Numbered from the stretch's first letter, positions 6,356 to 14,146 are shown. The stretch: 15,328 nt of DNA from an uncultured Collinsella sp. (GCA_900542125.1 UQMO01000059.1:1-15328), one strand, 5' to 3'. Translations and numbers: made by a program. The notes: a model not told the origin generated them from the sequence alone.

Positions 6356-7663
6356 ATGACGGAGTTCTCTCAGCATACGTCTAAGCCCCAGGTCGAGGTT
6401 GAGGCCTCGGGCGGAGATGACAATAAGAGCGCGCGCCGCGGCGCCATCTTTATCGGCGTCGTGCTGGTGGGTTATATCGTCTATCTGGTGGTAACCGGGC
6501 AGATGGGGCAGTTCTGGGCCGCTATGTCGAGCGTCCAGGCGTCATGGCTCGTTGTCGCGTGTCTTTGCATGTTCATGTATCTGTTCTTTGGCATTGTGGC
6601 CTATGCGATCGCTGTCTGGCTCGACCCCAATTCACCCGTTGGCATTCGCGACCTGATTTCGGTCGAGGCGAGTGGCATCTTCTTTGGCAACCTCACACCT
6701 ATGATGATGGGATCGACTCCTGCTCAGATCTACCGCCTGACCAAAGCGGGCCAAAATGTCGGCGAGGCCGGAGCCACGCAGTTCACGCGCTTTATCGTGT
6801 ACCAGTTTGGCCTCGTTGCCTGGGGCGCTATCCTACTGCTTGCTCGCATGCCGTTTTTTGCCGAGCGCTATGGCGACATGACGCTGCTGTGCGTCTTTAG
6901 CTTTGGTGGGCACTGCTGCATCTTGCTGGGCACCTTCGCCGTCGCGCTCATGCCTAAGACCGTCACGCGCGTCGCCCATTGCATCATCAATTGGCTCGAG
7001 CGCATTGGTGTCTCGGCCACTAAGATTGAGGGTTGGCGTACGTTTGTCGATGGCGAGATCTACTCCTTCTCCGAGAAGTTCAAGCTTTCGGCCGGACATT
7101 TTTCTTCCATGCTGCTCACCGTGTTTATCACTATGCTGCAGCTCGCGTTTTTCTATCTGGTGCCGTATTTCCTGATGCTTGCCTTTGGCCACCACGAGGT
7201 TGACTTTTTCTCGGTCATGGCCGCGAGCGCCTTTGTCCAGCTGCTGAGCTCTGCGGTTCCCTTGCCCGGTGGAACTGGTGGCGCTGAGGGCGGCTTTGCG
7301 TTGTTCTTGGGTCATTTCTTTGGGTCGGCTTCGACCGCCGGCTATCTGCTGTGGCGCCTCATTACGTTTATTGCGCCGACCATTTTGGCTGCGCCCCTGC
7401 TGGGCCTTAAGAGCGCCCACAACGAGAGCATCCATGCGCGCTGGGATCGCGTGATGCGCAAGCTCGGCCGCACGCCTCAGACGCCCTCTGCGCCCACTAT
7501 GCCGCACCCCACGAATGCTGTTACCGTTGATCCCAAGAAGCGCGCTCAGAAGGCTTCTGGGACCGCTAAGCCGGCTCATAAAGCCTATGTGCGCCAGACA
7601 GGCGATGGTATTCGCGTATCTCCGTCGGCACTTAATAAGAAGAAGCACCCTAAGTCGCAGTAG
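6356..7663 (+). CDS. lysylphosphatidylglycerol synthase TM-region/flippase-like membrane protein (UPF0104 family)
   Basis: 435 residues, integral membrane. Hydrophobic segments near 30-48, 63-88, 145-163, 175-199, 250-276, 285-302 and 327-350, plus the signature VPLPGGTGGAEGGFALFLG (301-319), resemble the PxPGGxGxxE block of the LPG_synthase_TM family. Members include the transmembrane half of MprF and stand-alone proteins thought to move lipids or lipid-linked sugars. There is no catalytic synthase domain here, so lysyl transfer is not expected. The C-terminus (about 352-435) is a long, hydrophilic, Lys/Arg/Pro-rich tail, probably cytoplasmic. ATG 6356 is preceded by AGAAGGAG (6345-6351). 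The gene stands alone after the tRNA unit; the substrate is unknown. Confidence 0.8.
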   Translation: MTEFSQHTSKPQVEVEASGGDDNKSARRGAIFIGVVLVGYIVYLVVTGQMGQFWAAMSSVQASWLVVACLCMFMYLFFGIVAYAIAVWLDPNSPVGIRDLISVEASGIFFGNLTPMMMGSTPAQIYRLTKAGQNVGEAGATQFTRFIVYQFGLVAWGAILLLARMPFFAERYGDMTLLCVFSFGGHCCILLGTFAVALMPKTVTRVAHCIINWLERIGVSATKIEGWRTFVDGEIYSFSEKFKLSAGHFSSMLLTVFITMLQLAFFYLVPYFLMLAFGHHEVDFFSVMAASAFVQLLSSAVPLPGGTGGAEGGFALFLGHFFGSASTAGYLLWRLITFIAPTILAAPLLGLKSAHNESIHARWDRVMRKLGRTPQTPSAPTMPHPTNAVTVDPKKRAQKASGTAKPAHKAYVRQTGDGIRVSPSALNKKKHPKSQ

Positions 7664-7712
7664 GGCAGTCGTGCGTTCTTCATGATGCGAGGCATATTTG
7701 TGCTGTATGGGG

Positions 7713-7736
7713 GATAATCCTCTTACGTAGATTATC
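7713..7736. promoter_or_regulatory. dyad in front of the TetR gene, candidate operator overlapping a -10
   Basis: GATAATC (7713-7719) and GATTATC (7730-7736) are exact inverted arms 10 bases apart. The left arm contains GATAAT, a good -10. TetR-family proteins often repress their own promoter through such dyads; binding here is inferred. Only a poor -35 is seen. Confidence 0.45.
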
Positions 7737-7779
7737 TCTCATCTGTTGATGAATGCTCGCATATCGAAGGGACTCGCCC

Positions 7780-8391
7780 ATGGCAACCAGTAAACCGCGT
7801 CTTGATCGTCGCATCGTTCGCAGCCGTAATGCCATCCTTTCGGCTTTCGAGCGCCTGCTCATGGAAAAGCCGCTGGCAGACATTACGGTGAGTGCCATCG
7901 CGCGCGAGGCCAATGTCGACCGCAAGACCTTTTACGTACACTTTGGTACGGTTGACGGTCTGCTCGATGCCATTGCTGTCGATGTGGTGGAGATGATTGT
8001 CGACTCGGTCGAGAAAACGCTTGCTTCAATGGACGGCGACACCAACGAGCGCGCTCTTGGCGCGGCGTCGACCTTCTTTAAAACCGTTAACGAGGCACTG
8101 TGCAACAACTTGGTGCTCAATCGTCAGCTGATCGAGAACATTCCGCTCGATGATTTTATGGCTCGTCTTCGTGCACCGCTCGAGCACGAGATTGCCGAGC
8201 GCGATCTGCTGCCTCAAGGTCTCAAGGACGAGATGTTCGATTACTATCTGGCGTTTTTGCTGTCGGGTATTATCGGTATCTATCGCACGTGGGCGCTGTC
8301 TGACGGTTCGGTTCCTATCGAGCGCGTCTCTGAGGTCGCCAACGATCTGACTCTCAACGGTCTGTCGAGTCTGGAATCTCGCTTGGATTAG
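7780..8391 (+). CDS. TetR/AcrR-family transcriptional regulator
   Basis: 203 residues. The N-terminal TetR helix-turn-helix is clear: RSRNAILSAFERLLMEK, then ITVSAIAREANVDRKTFYVHF (35-55) with the typical recognition-helix end TFYVHF. The C-terminal ligand/dimer domain (about 70-203) is of the kind found in unassigned TetR proteins with a TetR_C-type domain, and its ligand cannot be told. The start at 7780 has GAAGGGA at 7766-7772; an earlier ATG at 7753 lies upstream of that site and adds nothing TetR-like. Targets are unknown: the membrane protein gene upstream, or itself through the dyad at 7713-7736, are the nearest candidates. The ABC genes downstream are convergent and riboswitch-controlled, so they are less likely targets. 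Confidence 0.9.
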   Translation: MATSKPRLDRRIVRSRNAILSAFERLLMEKPLADITVSAIAREANVDRKTFYVHFGTVDGLLDAIAVDVVEMIVDSVEKTLASMDGDTNERALGAASTFFKTVNEALCNNLVLNRQLIENIPLDDFMARLRAPLEHEIAERDLLPQGLKDEMFDYYLAFLLSGIIGIYRTWALSDGSVPIERVSEVANDLTLNGLSSLESRLD

Positions 8392-8393
8392 GC

Positions 8394-8486
8394 CTAGTTG
8401 GGCTCGTCGGCGTGGAAATACCTGTTCACGAGGTTCTCCGGCGCATTGTAGACCTCGCCGGCGTAGGAGCTATAGCCTGAGGATCC
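8394..8486 (-). pseudogene. remnant of an IS3-family transposase (OrfB/integrase subunit)
   Basis: Reading the - strand from 8486 to the TAG at 8394-8396 gives about 30 codons including APENLVNRYFHADEPN. This matches the block that precedes the first catalytic Asp (the W-x-TD-ITE region) of IS3/IS150-type transposases. A stop lies directly upstream in frame (TAA at 8487-8489), and the frame ends three bases from the tetR stop, before the catalytic motif. It is thus a decayed scrap that cannot make a working enzyme. It fills most of the gap between the convergent tetR and ABC ATPase genes. The identification rests on recalled family sequence, not on a search. Confidence 0.72.
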
Positions 8487-8503
8487 TTAAAAGAAAGTCC
8501 AGT

Positions 8504-9820
8504 TTATCCTTCCCACTCCAAATGGGAATCCTCCGATGCGCCTTCGCACGCACGCATGACCTCGATACCATGCGAGCGTGCGAACTCGATGAGCTCTGCG
8601 TTGCGGGCGTTTATGGTGCCGAAGGCGGCGGGGCACACGATAAGGCGCGCGCAGTGGAAGAGGAGCTCTTTGGCGCGGGCTATGGTTTTATCCCCGATCG
8701 GCTCGAAGGCGCGCTCGGCCACGCATTCCGTCGCCAGGTCGCGCGCGAGCTCGCAGTCGATGTCCCCTTCGTGCAGAACGCCCGCGTAGAACGCCTTGCC
8801 CTGCCGGATGAGCTGGCGAAACACGGCCGACCCCGTACCTGCGCCGGCGATGACGAACGTGTGCGCATCGCCGTGCGGGCGCCCAATTTCCACGCTGCCG
8901 AAGCGCTCGTTGAAGGTGCCATGTTGAAGGCCGTAAAGCTCGCCAATCGTCTCGCGCGTGAATATGTCCTCGGGTGCGCCGGCGCGGAAGACCCGGCCGT
9001 CCTTCACGCAAATCACCTTGTCGGCGCTTTTCTGCGCGAGCTCGAGTTCGTGGATGGACATGATGACAGCCACATTCCGCGATTTCGCAAGGTGGCGAAG
9101 TATTCGCAGCAGGTCGATCTGGTAGCGGATATCGAGATACGACGTGGGCTCGTCGAGCACGAGCACACGCGGATCCTGCGCGATGGCGCGTGCGAGCATG
9201 ACGCGCTGGCGTTGCCCGTCGCTTATCTGCATGAAGTCGCGCTCGGCGAGCTCTTCCACATGTGCGGTTTTCATGGCCTCATCGACCCGACTATGGTCGT
9301 CGGGCGAGAGTGTGCCCATTCGCCCGGTGTAGGGATGCCTTCCCGCCTCTACGATATCGCGGCAGGTGAGGAGCTCGGTCCGGGGGCGATCCGTCAGCAT
9401 AACGGCAAGGTTCCTTGCGAACTCCGCCGTCTTCCATCGGGAAATCTCCCGCCCGTCGAGCTCGACCGCGCCGGCAAGCGGTGCCAGATGGCGTGTGATG
9501 GTTTTCAAGATGGTCGACTTGCCCGAGCCGTTCGGCCCGATGAGCGCCACGACGTCGCCCGCGCGAACATCCAGATCGACGCCTTCGACTACGACCTTCT
9601 TGTCGTAGCCCGCCGACAGGTCGCTTATGCGGAAAAGCGGCGCTCCGTCAGCCTGCGTTTCGACCGGGGTTTCGAGGTTCGACTCCGCTTGGAGGAGATG
9701 TTCCGCGCGCAGTTCCGCACGAGCCGAAAGTGCCTTCTGGCGCTTTCGTGCGAGCTCAGGACTGTCTAAGCATGGAATGTCCCCTTCGAGCGTTTTGGGC
9801 CGCGGCACGAATTCCCCCAT
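8504..9820 (-). CDS. FecE/BtuD-type ABC transporter ATP-binding protein with N- and C-terminal extensions
   Basis: 438 residues; a usual FecE/BtuD ATPase is about 255. The ATPase core (about 62-300) powers import of iron complexes, heme or corrinoids: Walker A GPNGSGKST (95-103), signature ISDGQRQR (199-206, instead of LSGGQ), Walker B VLVLDEP (219-225) and H-loop His257. Before it is a charged extension of about 60 residues. After it a roughly 135-residue domain contains FVIAGAGTGSAVFRQLI and ends in a Rossmann-like alternation, of unknown role. The ATG at 9818-9820 directly abuts the permease stop (TAG 9821-9823), with a GGGTGAG site inside the permease end, which fixes the start. It is the last gene of the riboswitch operon. 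Substrate inferred from context: a corrinoid or related tetrapyrrole. Confidence 0.9.
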   Translation of the reverse strand: MGEFVPRPKTLEGDIPCLDSPELARKRQKALSARAELRAEHLLQAESNLETPVETQADGAPLFRISDLSAGYDKKVVVEGVDLDVRAGDVVALIGPNGSGKSTILKTITRHLAPLAGAVELDGREISRWKTAEFARNLAVMLTDRPRTELLTCRDIVEAGRHPYTGRMGTLSPDDHSRVDEAMKTAHVEELAERDFMQISDGQRQRVMLARAIAQDPRVLVLDEPTSYLDIRYQIDLLRILRHLAKSRNVAVIMSIHELELAQKSADKVICVKDGRVFRAGAPEDIFTRETIGELYGLQHGTFNERFGSVEIGRPHGDAHTFVIAGAGTGSAVFRQLIRQGKAFYAGVLHEGDIDCELARDLATECVAERAFEPIGDKTIARAKELLFHCARLIVCPAAFGTINARNAELIEFARSHGIEVMRACEGASEDSHLEWEG

Positions 9821-10861
9821 CTAACTCACCCGCTTCTTCAACATGAGTGCGATAACCACCGGCGCGCCGAAGATGGCGGTGACGGCGCTGATGGAAAGCT
9901 CGACGGGGGAGAACAGCGTGCGCGCGATCAAATCGCAGCCCGCACAGAAGATGGCGCCTCCCAAGAAGCACGCAGGAATCACGCGGATGGGCTTCGACGA
10001 CTTCAGCGCCGACTTCACGAGATGCGGAACCGCGATGCCTACGAACGACACCGGACCAGCGAACGCGGTCACGCAGGCGGAGAGCATGCTCGCTAGAAGG
10101 ACGAGCACCACGCGGAAACGTGCGACGTTCACGCCGACGCTTTTCGCGTAGGCTTCTCCCAGCTGGAAGGCGGAAAGGGGCTTCGATATCGCGAATACGC
10201 ATGCGCTCACGGTGATCACCACGACCGCGATGACCGCGACGTCGTCCCAGCTCGAACCCGAGAAGCTACCCAAAGACCAGTTGTGCAGGTTCACGATGGA
10301 CTGGTCGTCGGCGAAGGCGATGAGGAAGTTCGTCGCCGCCGAGCAGATGTATCCCACCATGACGCCCGCCACGATGAGCATGGCCATGGAACTTATGCGC
10401 CGTGCGATGAGGAGCACGAAGCCGATGGTGATAAGCGAGCCCAGAAACGCTGCGGCCACCATGGCCGGCGAGGACATGGCCTGGTTCGCGCCTAGAAGTA
10501 CGATCATCGTAAGCGCGACGATGAACTTTGCGCCCGAGGAGACGCCCAAGATGAACGGGTCGGCGATGGGGTTGTTGAAAAACGTCTGCAGCAGGAACCC
10601 GGAGAGCGAAAGTGCCCCGCCGAGAAGCACGGCTGAAAGCACGCGCGGCAGGCGAATCTCCCAGATGACCTGGCTTTCCATGGAATTGGCCGCGCCGCCC
10701 GAAAGGATGCCGGGGATGTGGTCTGCGGGTACGAGCACGCTCCCGATGCACAGATTGGCCCCGACGAGCACGATGAGGGCAACAGCGAGCAGCGCCGTCA
10801 CGACGCGACACCGCGCGGCGCGCCCCGATTCGTCGTATGCCATGGAAAGTCGGTTTCTCAT
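9821..10861 (-). CDS. FecCD/BtuC-type ABC transporter permease
   Basis: 346 residues, normal length. Forms, as a homodimer with the neighbouring ATPase, the membrane channel of a type II importer for siderophores, heme or vitamin B12. The FecCD pattern is plain: IWEIRLPRVLSAVLLGGALS, NNPIADPFILGVSSGAKF (the cytoplasmic coupling region), and near the C-terminus AYAKSVGVNVARFRV and FAGPVSFVGIAVPHLVK. Nine or ten hydrophobic segments are spread along the chain, the first at about 21-41. The start at 10861 lies four bases after the stop of the binding-protein gene, with GAGGAAG about 13 bases before it; a second ATG six codons in is possible. Only one permease gene is present, consistent with a homodimer. 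Confidence 0.93.
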   Translation of the reverse strand: MRNRLSMAYDESGRAARCRVVTALLAVALIVLVGANLCIGSVLVPADHIPGILSGGAANSMESQVIWEIRLPRVLSAVLLGGALSLSGFLLQTFFNNPIADPFILGVSSGAKFIVALTMIVLLGANQAMSSPAMVAAAFLGSLITIGFVLLIARRISSMAMLIVAGVMVGYICSAATNFLIAFADDQSIVNLHNWSLGSFSGSSWDDVAVIAVVVITVSACVFAISKPLSAFQLGEAYAKSVGVNVARFRVVLVLLASMLSACVTAFAGPVSFVGIAVPHLVKSALKSSKPIRVIPACFLGGAIFCAGCDLIARTLFSPVELSISAVTAIFGAPVVIALMLKKRVS

Positions 10862-10865
10862 GGCG

Positions 10866-12437
10866 CTAGCCGAGCTTCCTCAGATAATGGAAGTCGCTCG
10901 CGTCATCGCCGGCGAACGCCCCGTGCAGCTCGTCGATAATGTCGGCGGTAGAAGTCATCTGCTGGTACATGTCGGCGCTTGTGACCCAGACGTTGCCGTT
11001 CTTCACGGCTTTGAACTGCGACAATAGCGCGTTTTTGCCTACGAAGTCGTTCAAGGTGGCAACCGATTCGTCGATGGTGCCGTTGTAGACGATGATGTCG
11101 GCATCCTTCGCCGTCGCGTAGAAGCGCTCCATTTCGAGCGTTACTGACGAACCTGACGTCGACGCCGTCTGCGCGTCATCGAGCGCGTAGCTGCCGCCTG
11201 CAAGCTCGATCATCTGCGCCACGTAGTCGCCCGCCCGCCTCGTGACGGCGGCCCCGTTCGAGTTAATGTAGAAATACGCCACGGTTTTACCTGACGACGC
11301 GAGCCCCGACGTTTGCTCGACGCGGGCCTTCTGCTCGTTGAACAGGTGCGCGGCCTCGTCTTCCTTGTCGAACAGGACGCCGAAAAGCTTAATCCACTCG
11401 ACGCGCCCGAGTGCTTCGGGTTCGCTCGACGACTGTTCGGTGAGCACGACGAGCCCGAGCTTCTGCAGCTTTTCCTTCACATCGGGCGTGTGGTTGATCA
11501 TGGTGTTCTCGATGGCGAGCGTGCAGCCCGAGGCCGATATTCGCTCGTAGTCGGGCGCGCTGTACTTGCCGCCGTAGGCGATCGCCCCACTTTCGAGCGC
11601 GCTTTTGAAGCGCGCGACCGAGCAATCGTCGGCCTTCGTGCCCGACATGAAGATATTGTCGTTCGCATCGAGCGCGTCGACCAGGCACATCGTCGCCGAC
11701 GACACGAGGTACACCTTGTCGGCGGGGCGCCTTATGACCGCGATGTCAGAGCTCAACCCATCAGGTACCTTCGCATCTTGCGGTACCACGAGGAAGCGCT
11801 CCCCGTTCGAAACGCAGATAAGCCGCAGGCCGCCTTCGAACTCGTCGACAGTGAAGTGCTTGGCGTATTCAAGCTGAAGCGTCCCCGTCGGCTCCCAGCC
11901 GCAGCCCAAATCTGGGTTGTGGAAGTCGGCCGCGGCGCTTGAAGCCGTTCCCGCGGGGGAGTCGCCGCTTGCATCGTCGCCCGATTTCTCCTTCATGGTG
12001 GATGAGTCGAAGTGGAGCGTGTAGTCGATGGTGTGCGGCGTCGACATGGCGACGGTCTCGGCCGACACGGCGATGTCCTCGTCGAGCGTGACGGGTATCT
12101 CGAACGTGGAGTTGCCGCCGTCGTTTATGGGCGCGTAGTCCACGCCGTCGATGGTCATCTTGTCGTAGTTCGAACTCGACCAGGTGACCGTCGCGGTGTA
12201 GGTGTCGCCATCCTTCACAATTGTGGTGGGTGAGGCGATGCTTGCGCGCCCTGACCCGCCGGAAAGCGAGACGCTCACAGTGTATTCCTGAGAGCCCGTC
12301 GTGGCACCGGTCGCGTTCGGGCTCGCACTGCACCCCGCGAAGGGAAGCGCGAGCAGGGCGACGAGAACGCAGGCGATCGCGCGCGCCGCGATGCTGTGGA
12401 GCTTCCTGTTTTCCCCCTTGGGAAGAATCGACCGCAT
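10866..12437 (-). CDS. lipoprotein ABC substrate-binding protein with N-terminal NEAT-like domain
   Basis: 523 residues, far longer than a plain FecB/BtuF protein (about 300). A signal peptide with lipobox PFAGC puts the lipid anchor on Cys36. Residues about 48-155 form a beta-rich domain (motifs NYDKMTIDG, STFEIPVTLDEDIAV, IDYTLHFD) that resembles the lipoprotein encoded just upstream and NEAT-like heme/iron-associated domains. From about 200 onward it has the periplasmic-binding fold (PF01497-like): DKVYLVSSATMCLVDAL, GKYSAPDYERI, then a second lobe with VAYFYINSNGAAVT and a C-terminal NVWVTSADMYQQM. It would catch ligand at the outer membrane face and dock onto the permease, whose gene follows after four bases. 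The predicted start at 12437 lies just after the upstream stop. The ligand is not proven; the riboswitch suggests a corrinoid. Confidence 0.88.
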   Translation of the reverse strand: MRSILPKGENRKLHSIAARAIACVLVALLALPFAGCSASPNATGATTGSQEYTVSVSLSGGSGRASIASPTTIVKDGDTYTATVTWSSSNYDKMTIDGVDYAPINDGGNSTFEIPVTLDEDIAVSAETVAMSTPHTIDYTLHFDSSTMKEKSGDDASGDSPAGTASSAAADFHNPDLGCGWEPTGTLQLEYAKHFTVDEFEGGLRLICVSNGERFLVVPQDAKVPDGLSSDIAVIRRPADKVYLVSSATMCLVDALDANDNIFMSGTKADDCSVARFKSALESGAIAYGGKYSAPDYERISASGCTLAIENTMINHTPDVKEKLQKLGLVVLTEQSSSEPEALGRVEWIKLFGVLFDKEDEAAHLFNEQKARVEQTSGLASSGKTVAYFYINSNGAAVTRRAGDYVAQMIELAGGSYALDDAQTASTSGSSVTLEMERFYATAKDADIIVYNGTIDESVATLNDFVGKNALLSQFKAVKNGNVWVTSADMYQQMTSTADIIDELHGAFAGDDASDFHYLRKLG

Positions 12438-12441
12438 GGCG

Positions 12442-12975
12442 TTACTTCAGTGCGTCGGCGCGCAGATCGACGCCGGCGGATTCGAACACGAGCGTGCGGT
12501 CGTACCACTGCTCTTTTCTAATACTCCACGCGGCGCAGGCGGTGTCCTCGTCGAGCGCTTCAACGGGCACGTCGTAGGTGTACTTGCCTTCCGCGTTTTC
12601 CACATAGGGGATGAAGTCGGCCTCGCTCGCGGCGGCAGCCTCGTCGCCCGTGCCCATGAAGAGCTTGCCGTAGCCCGTGCCGGAAAGCGTCATCACGCAG
12701 TGCATGGAGCCGTTTTCCACGATGAGCTGGGCGTCCACAATCCTGAACATGTTCGAGCTGGAATCTACGGTGATCGGATAGGTGCCGTCGGCCACCTTGT
12801 CGGCGGTGATGGGGGCAGCGCTTGCGCCCTCGGGCGCAAGCGCTGCCTGTTCGGTCTTTTCCTGGGAATCGGCATCGCTTGCCTTTGCGCTGTCGATTGA
12901 ATTTCCGCCGCAGCCGGCGAGCGAGAACGCGAAAAGCGCCGCTGACAGGGCGAAGGCGAGGGTTTTCTTCAACAT
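12442..12975 (-). CDS. small lipoprotein with NEAT-like (heme/iron-associated) domain
   Basis: 177 residues. Signal peptide MLKKTLAFALSAALFAFSLAGC, so Cys22 is the lipidated residue and the protein sits on the outer face of the membrane. After a Ser/Ala/Glu-rich linker, residues about 55-175 form one domain: DGTYPITVDSS, GYGKLFMGTGDEA, IPYVENAEGKYTYDVPVEAL, and WYDRTLVFES. The pattern is like NEAT and related tetrapyrrole-binding domains, and it matches the N-terminal domain of the binding protein encoded next (Y-x-K, then IPV-x-LDEDIA-like). The ATG at 12975 has GAAAGGA upstream; the in-frame extension to 13074 runs through hairpins and has no site. It sits between cbiK and the transporter genes. 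A role as an accessory ligand carrier is inferred. Confidence 0.78.
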   Translation of the reverse strand: MLKKTLAFALSAALFAFSLAGCGGNSIDSAKASDADSQEKTEQAALAPEGASAAPITADKVADGTYPITVDSSSNMFRIVDAQLIVENGSMHCVMTLSGTGYGKLFMGTGDEAAAASEADFIPYVENAEGKYTYDVPVEALDEDTACAAWSIRKEQWYDRTLVFESAGVDLRADALK

Positions 12976-13037
12976 GGAGGGGTTCCTTTCAATCGCTTCG
13001 ACCGCCCGCGCCGTGCTGTGGGTGGGCGGGATGCGAA

Positions 13038-13084
13038 TGCAACGGGCATGCGCCGTCAGTCGGGGAAGGCGCATGCCCGTTGCA
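13038..13084. repeat. 17-bp perfect inverted repeat (hairpin) between cbiK and the lipoprotein gene
   Basis: TGCAACGGGCATGCGCC at 13038-13054 is the exact reverse complement of 13068-13084; the loop is 13 bases. In the - strand mRNA no T run follows, so it is not an ordinary terminator. A processing or 3'-end-protecting element that sets the ratio of cbiK to downstream products is plausible. Confidence 0.75.
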
Positions 13085-13110
13085 CGGGGACGCGACCGGC
13101 GCCCCCGTGC
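13082..13110. repeat. 8-bp inverted repeat immediately after cbiK
   Basis: GCACGGGG (13082-13089) pairs with CCCCGTGC (13103-13110), 13-base loop. It shares three bases with the 17-bp hairpin next to it, so the two stems meet or compete at 13082-13084. It begins about 10 bases after the cbiK stop on the - strand. Confidence 0.6.
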
Positions 13111-13119
13111 GCGGCGAGT

Positions 13120-14046
13120 TTACAGCTTGGCGATGGCGTCGTCCACGTGTGAGACGTAGATGTCGTCGACCGCGACGTTCTGTCCCAGACCCTGGAGCAG
13201 GCACGTCACTTCGAAGCCGGCGGCCACGAACTTCGCAGCCCAGCTGTCGGGGTCGGTCTCGTCTGCCATGTCGTTGTTCGCGTGGTCGCCCGCGACCACC
13301 ATGAACGGCGCGAGCACGGCCTTCTTGTAGCCTGCGGCGCTCGCGGCGGCGATAACATCCTCGCAGGTCGGTTCAGCCTCGACGGTGCCGACGAAGAACT
13401 GCGTCAAGCCCTCGTTCTTGAACACTTCCTGCATCTTGGCATAGTCGGCGTTGGAATCGGCTTCGGTGCCGTGGCCCATGAGGCACAGCGCCGTCTTGCC
13501 GTCGTCGAAGGACGCCATGTTCTCCTTAATGGCTGCGGCCACCTTCTTGTAGTCGTCGTCGGAGGTGAGCAGCGGGTCGCCGAGCGAGATTTTGTCGAAC
13601 TTGTCGGCGTACTTGTCGAGCTCGTCTTTCACGTCGGTGTATTCCAGGCCACCCATGAGATGCGTCGGCTGCACGACGATTTCCTTCACGCCGTCTTCCA
13701 CGCAGCGGTCGAGCGCCTCGGTCATGTTGTCGATCGTGATGCCGTCGCGCTTCTTCAGCTTATCGATGATGATCTGCGCGGTGAAGGCGCGGCGGATGTC
13801 GTAGTCCTGCCAGTACTTCTCGCGGATAGCGTCTTCGATGGCGCCGATGGTGATGTGGCGCGAGTCGTTGTAGCTCGTGCCGAAGCTCGTGACGAGGATG
13901 ACCGGCTTCACGGCCTTCTCCTTTTCGCTCGATTTCTCGGAACTCGCGGAGGTGCTGGAGCAGCCCGCGAGCGCGAATCCGGCGAGCGCGACGGCTCCGG
14001 TTGCTGCGGCGCCCATGAAGCCGCGGCGTGACATCTGGTCGGACAT
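13120..14046 (-). CDS. cbiK: exported CbiK-type sirohydrochlorin cobaltochelatase (Tat lipoprotein)
   Basis: 308 residues. CbiK enzymes insert cobalt into sirohydrochlorin, the committing step of anaerobic B12 synthesis. Family signs: VILVTSFGTSYNDSR (49-63), QPTHLMGGLEY with His129, LMGHGTE with His192, and APFMVVAGDHANND with His255. Unusually for a biosynthetic enzyme it has a twin-arginine signal (SRRGFM, 6-11) and a lipobox LAGC (Cys29), so it should be exported folded and anchored outside. The periplasmic CbiK of Desulfovibrio vulgaris is a known precedent for export. The start at 14046 is set by GAGGAAAGGA; a 29-codon upstream extension would bury the Tat signal. First gene behind the cobalamin riboswitch, followed by NEAT-like lipoproteins and the ABC importer. 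Its true substrate outside the cell is unknown. Confidence 0.92.
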   Translation of the reverse strand: MSDQMSRRGFMGAAATGAVALAGFALAGCSSTSASSEKSSEKEKAVKPVILVTSFGTSYNDSRHITIGAIEDAIREKYWQDYDIRRAFTAQIIIDKLKKRDGITIDNMTEALDRCVEDGVKEIVVQPTHLMGGLEYTDVKDELDKYADKFDKISLGDPLLTSDDDYKKVAAAIKENMASFDDGKTALCLMGHGTEADSNADYAKMQEVFKNEGLTQFFVGTVEAEPTCEDVIAAASAAGYKKAVLAPFMVVAGDHANNDMADETDPDSWAAKFVAAGFEVTCLLQGLGQNVAVDDIYVSHVDDAIAKL

Positions 14047-14146
14047 GGTTTTTCCTTTCCTCGGTTTGCCGGTCCCCCGGCGACAGTTGCTTGTCGGCAC
14101 AAGCGAAAGAAAAGCGCACCCCTCGGGGTTCACAAGGAGCTAATGC

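Noticed and set aside
8522..9769. 415-codon open frame on the + strand opposite the ABC ATPase
   Set aside because: The - strand frame has all ATPase motifs; this one shows none.
10212..11027. 271-codon + strand frame opposite the permease
   Set aside because: Antisense to a clear FecCD protein, Met/Thr-rich, no family signal.
13282..14031. 249-codon + strand frame opposite cbiK
   Set aside because: Antisense shadow of the chelatase, rich in Val/Gly/His repeats, no start signal.
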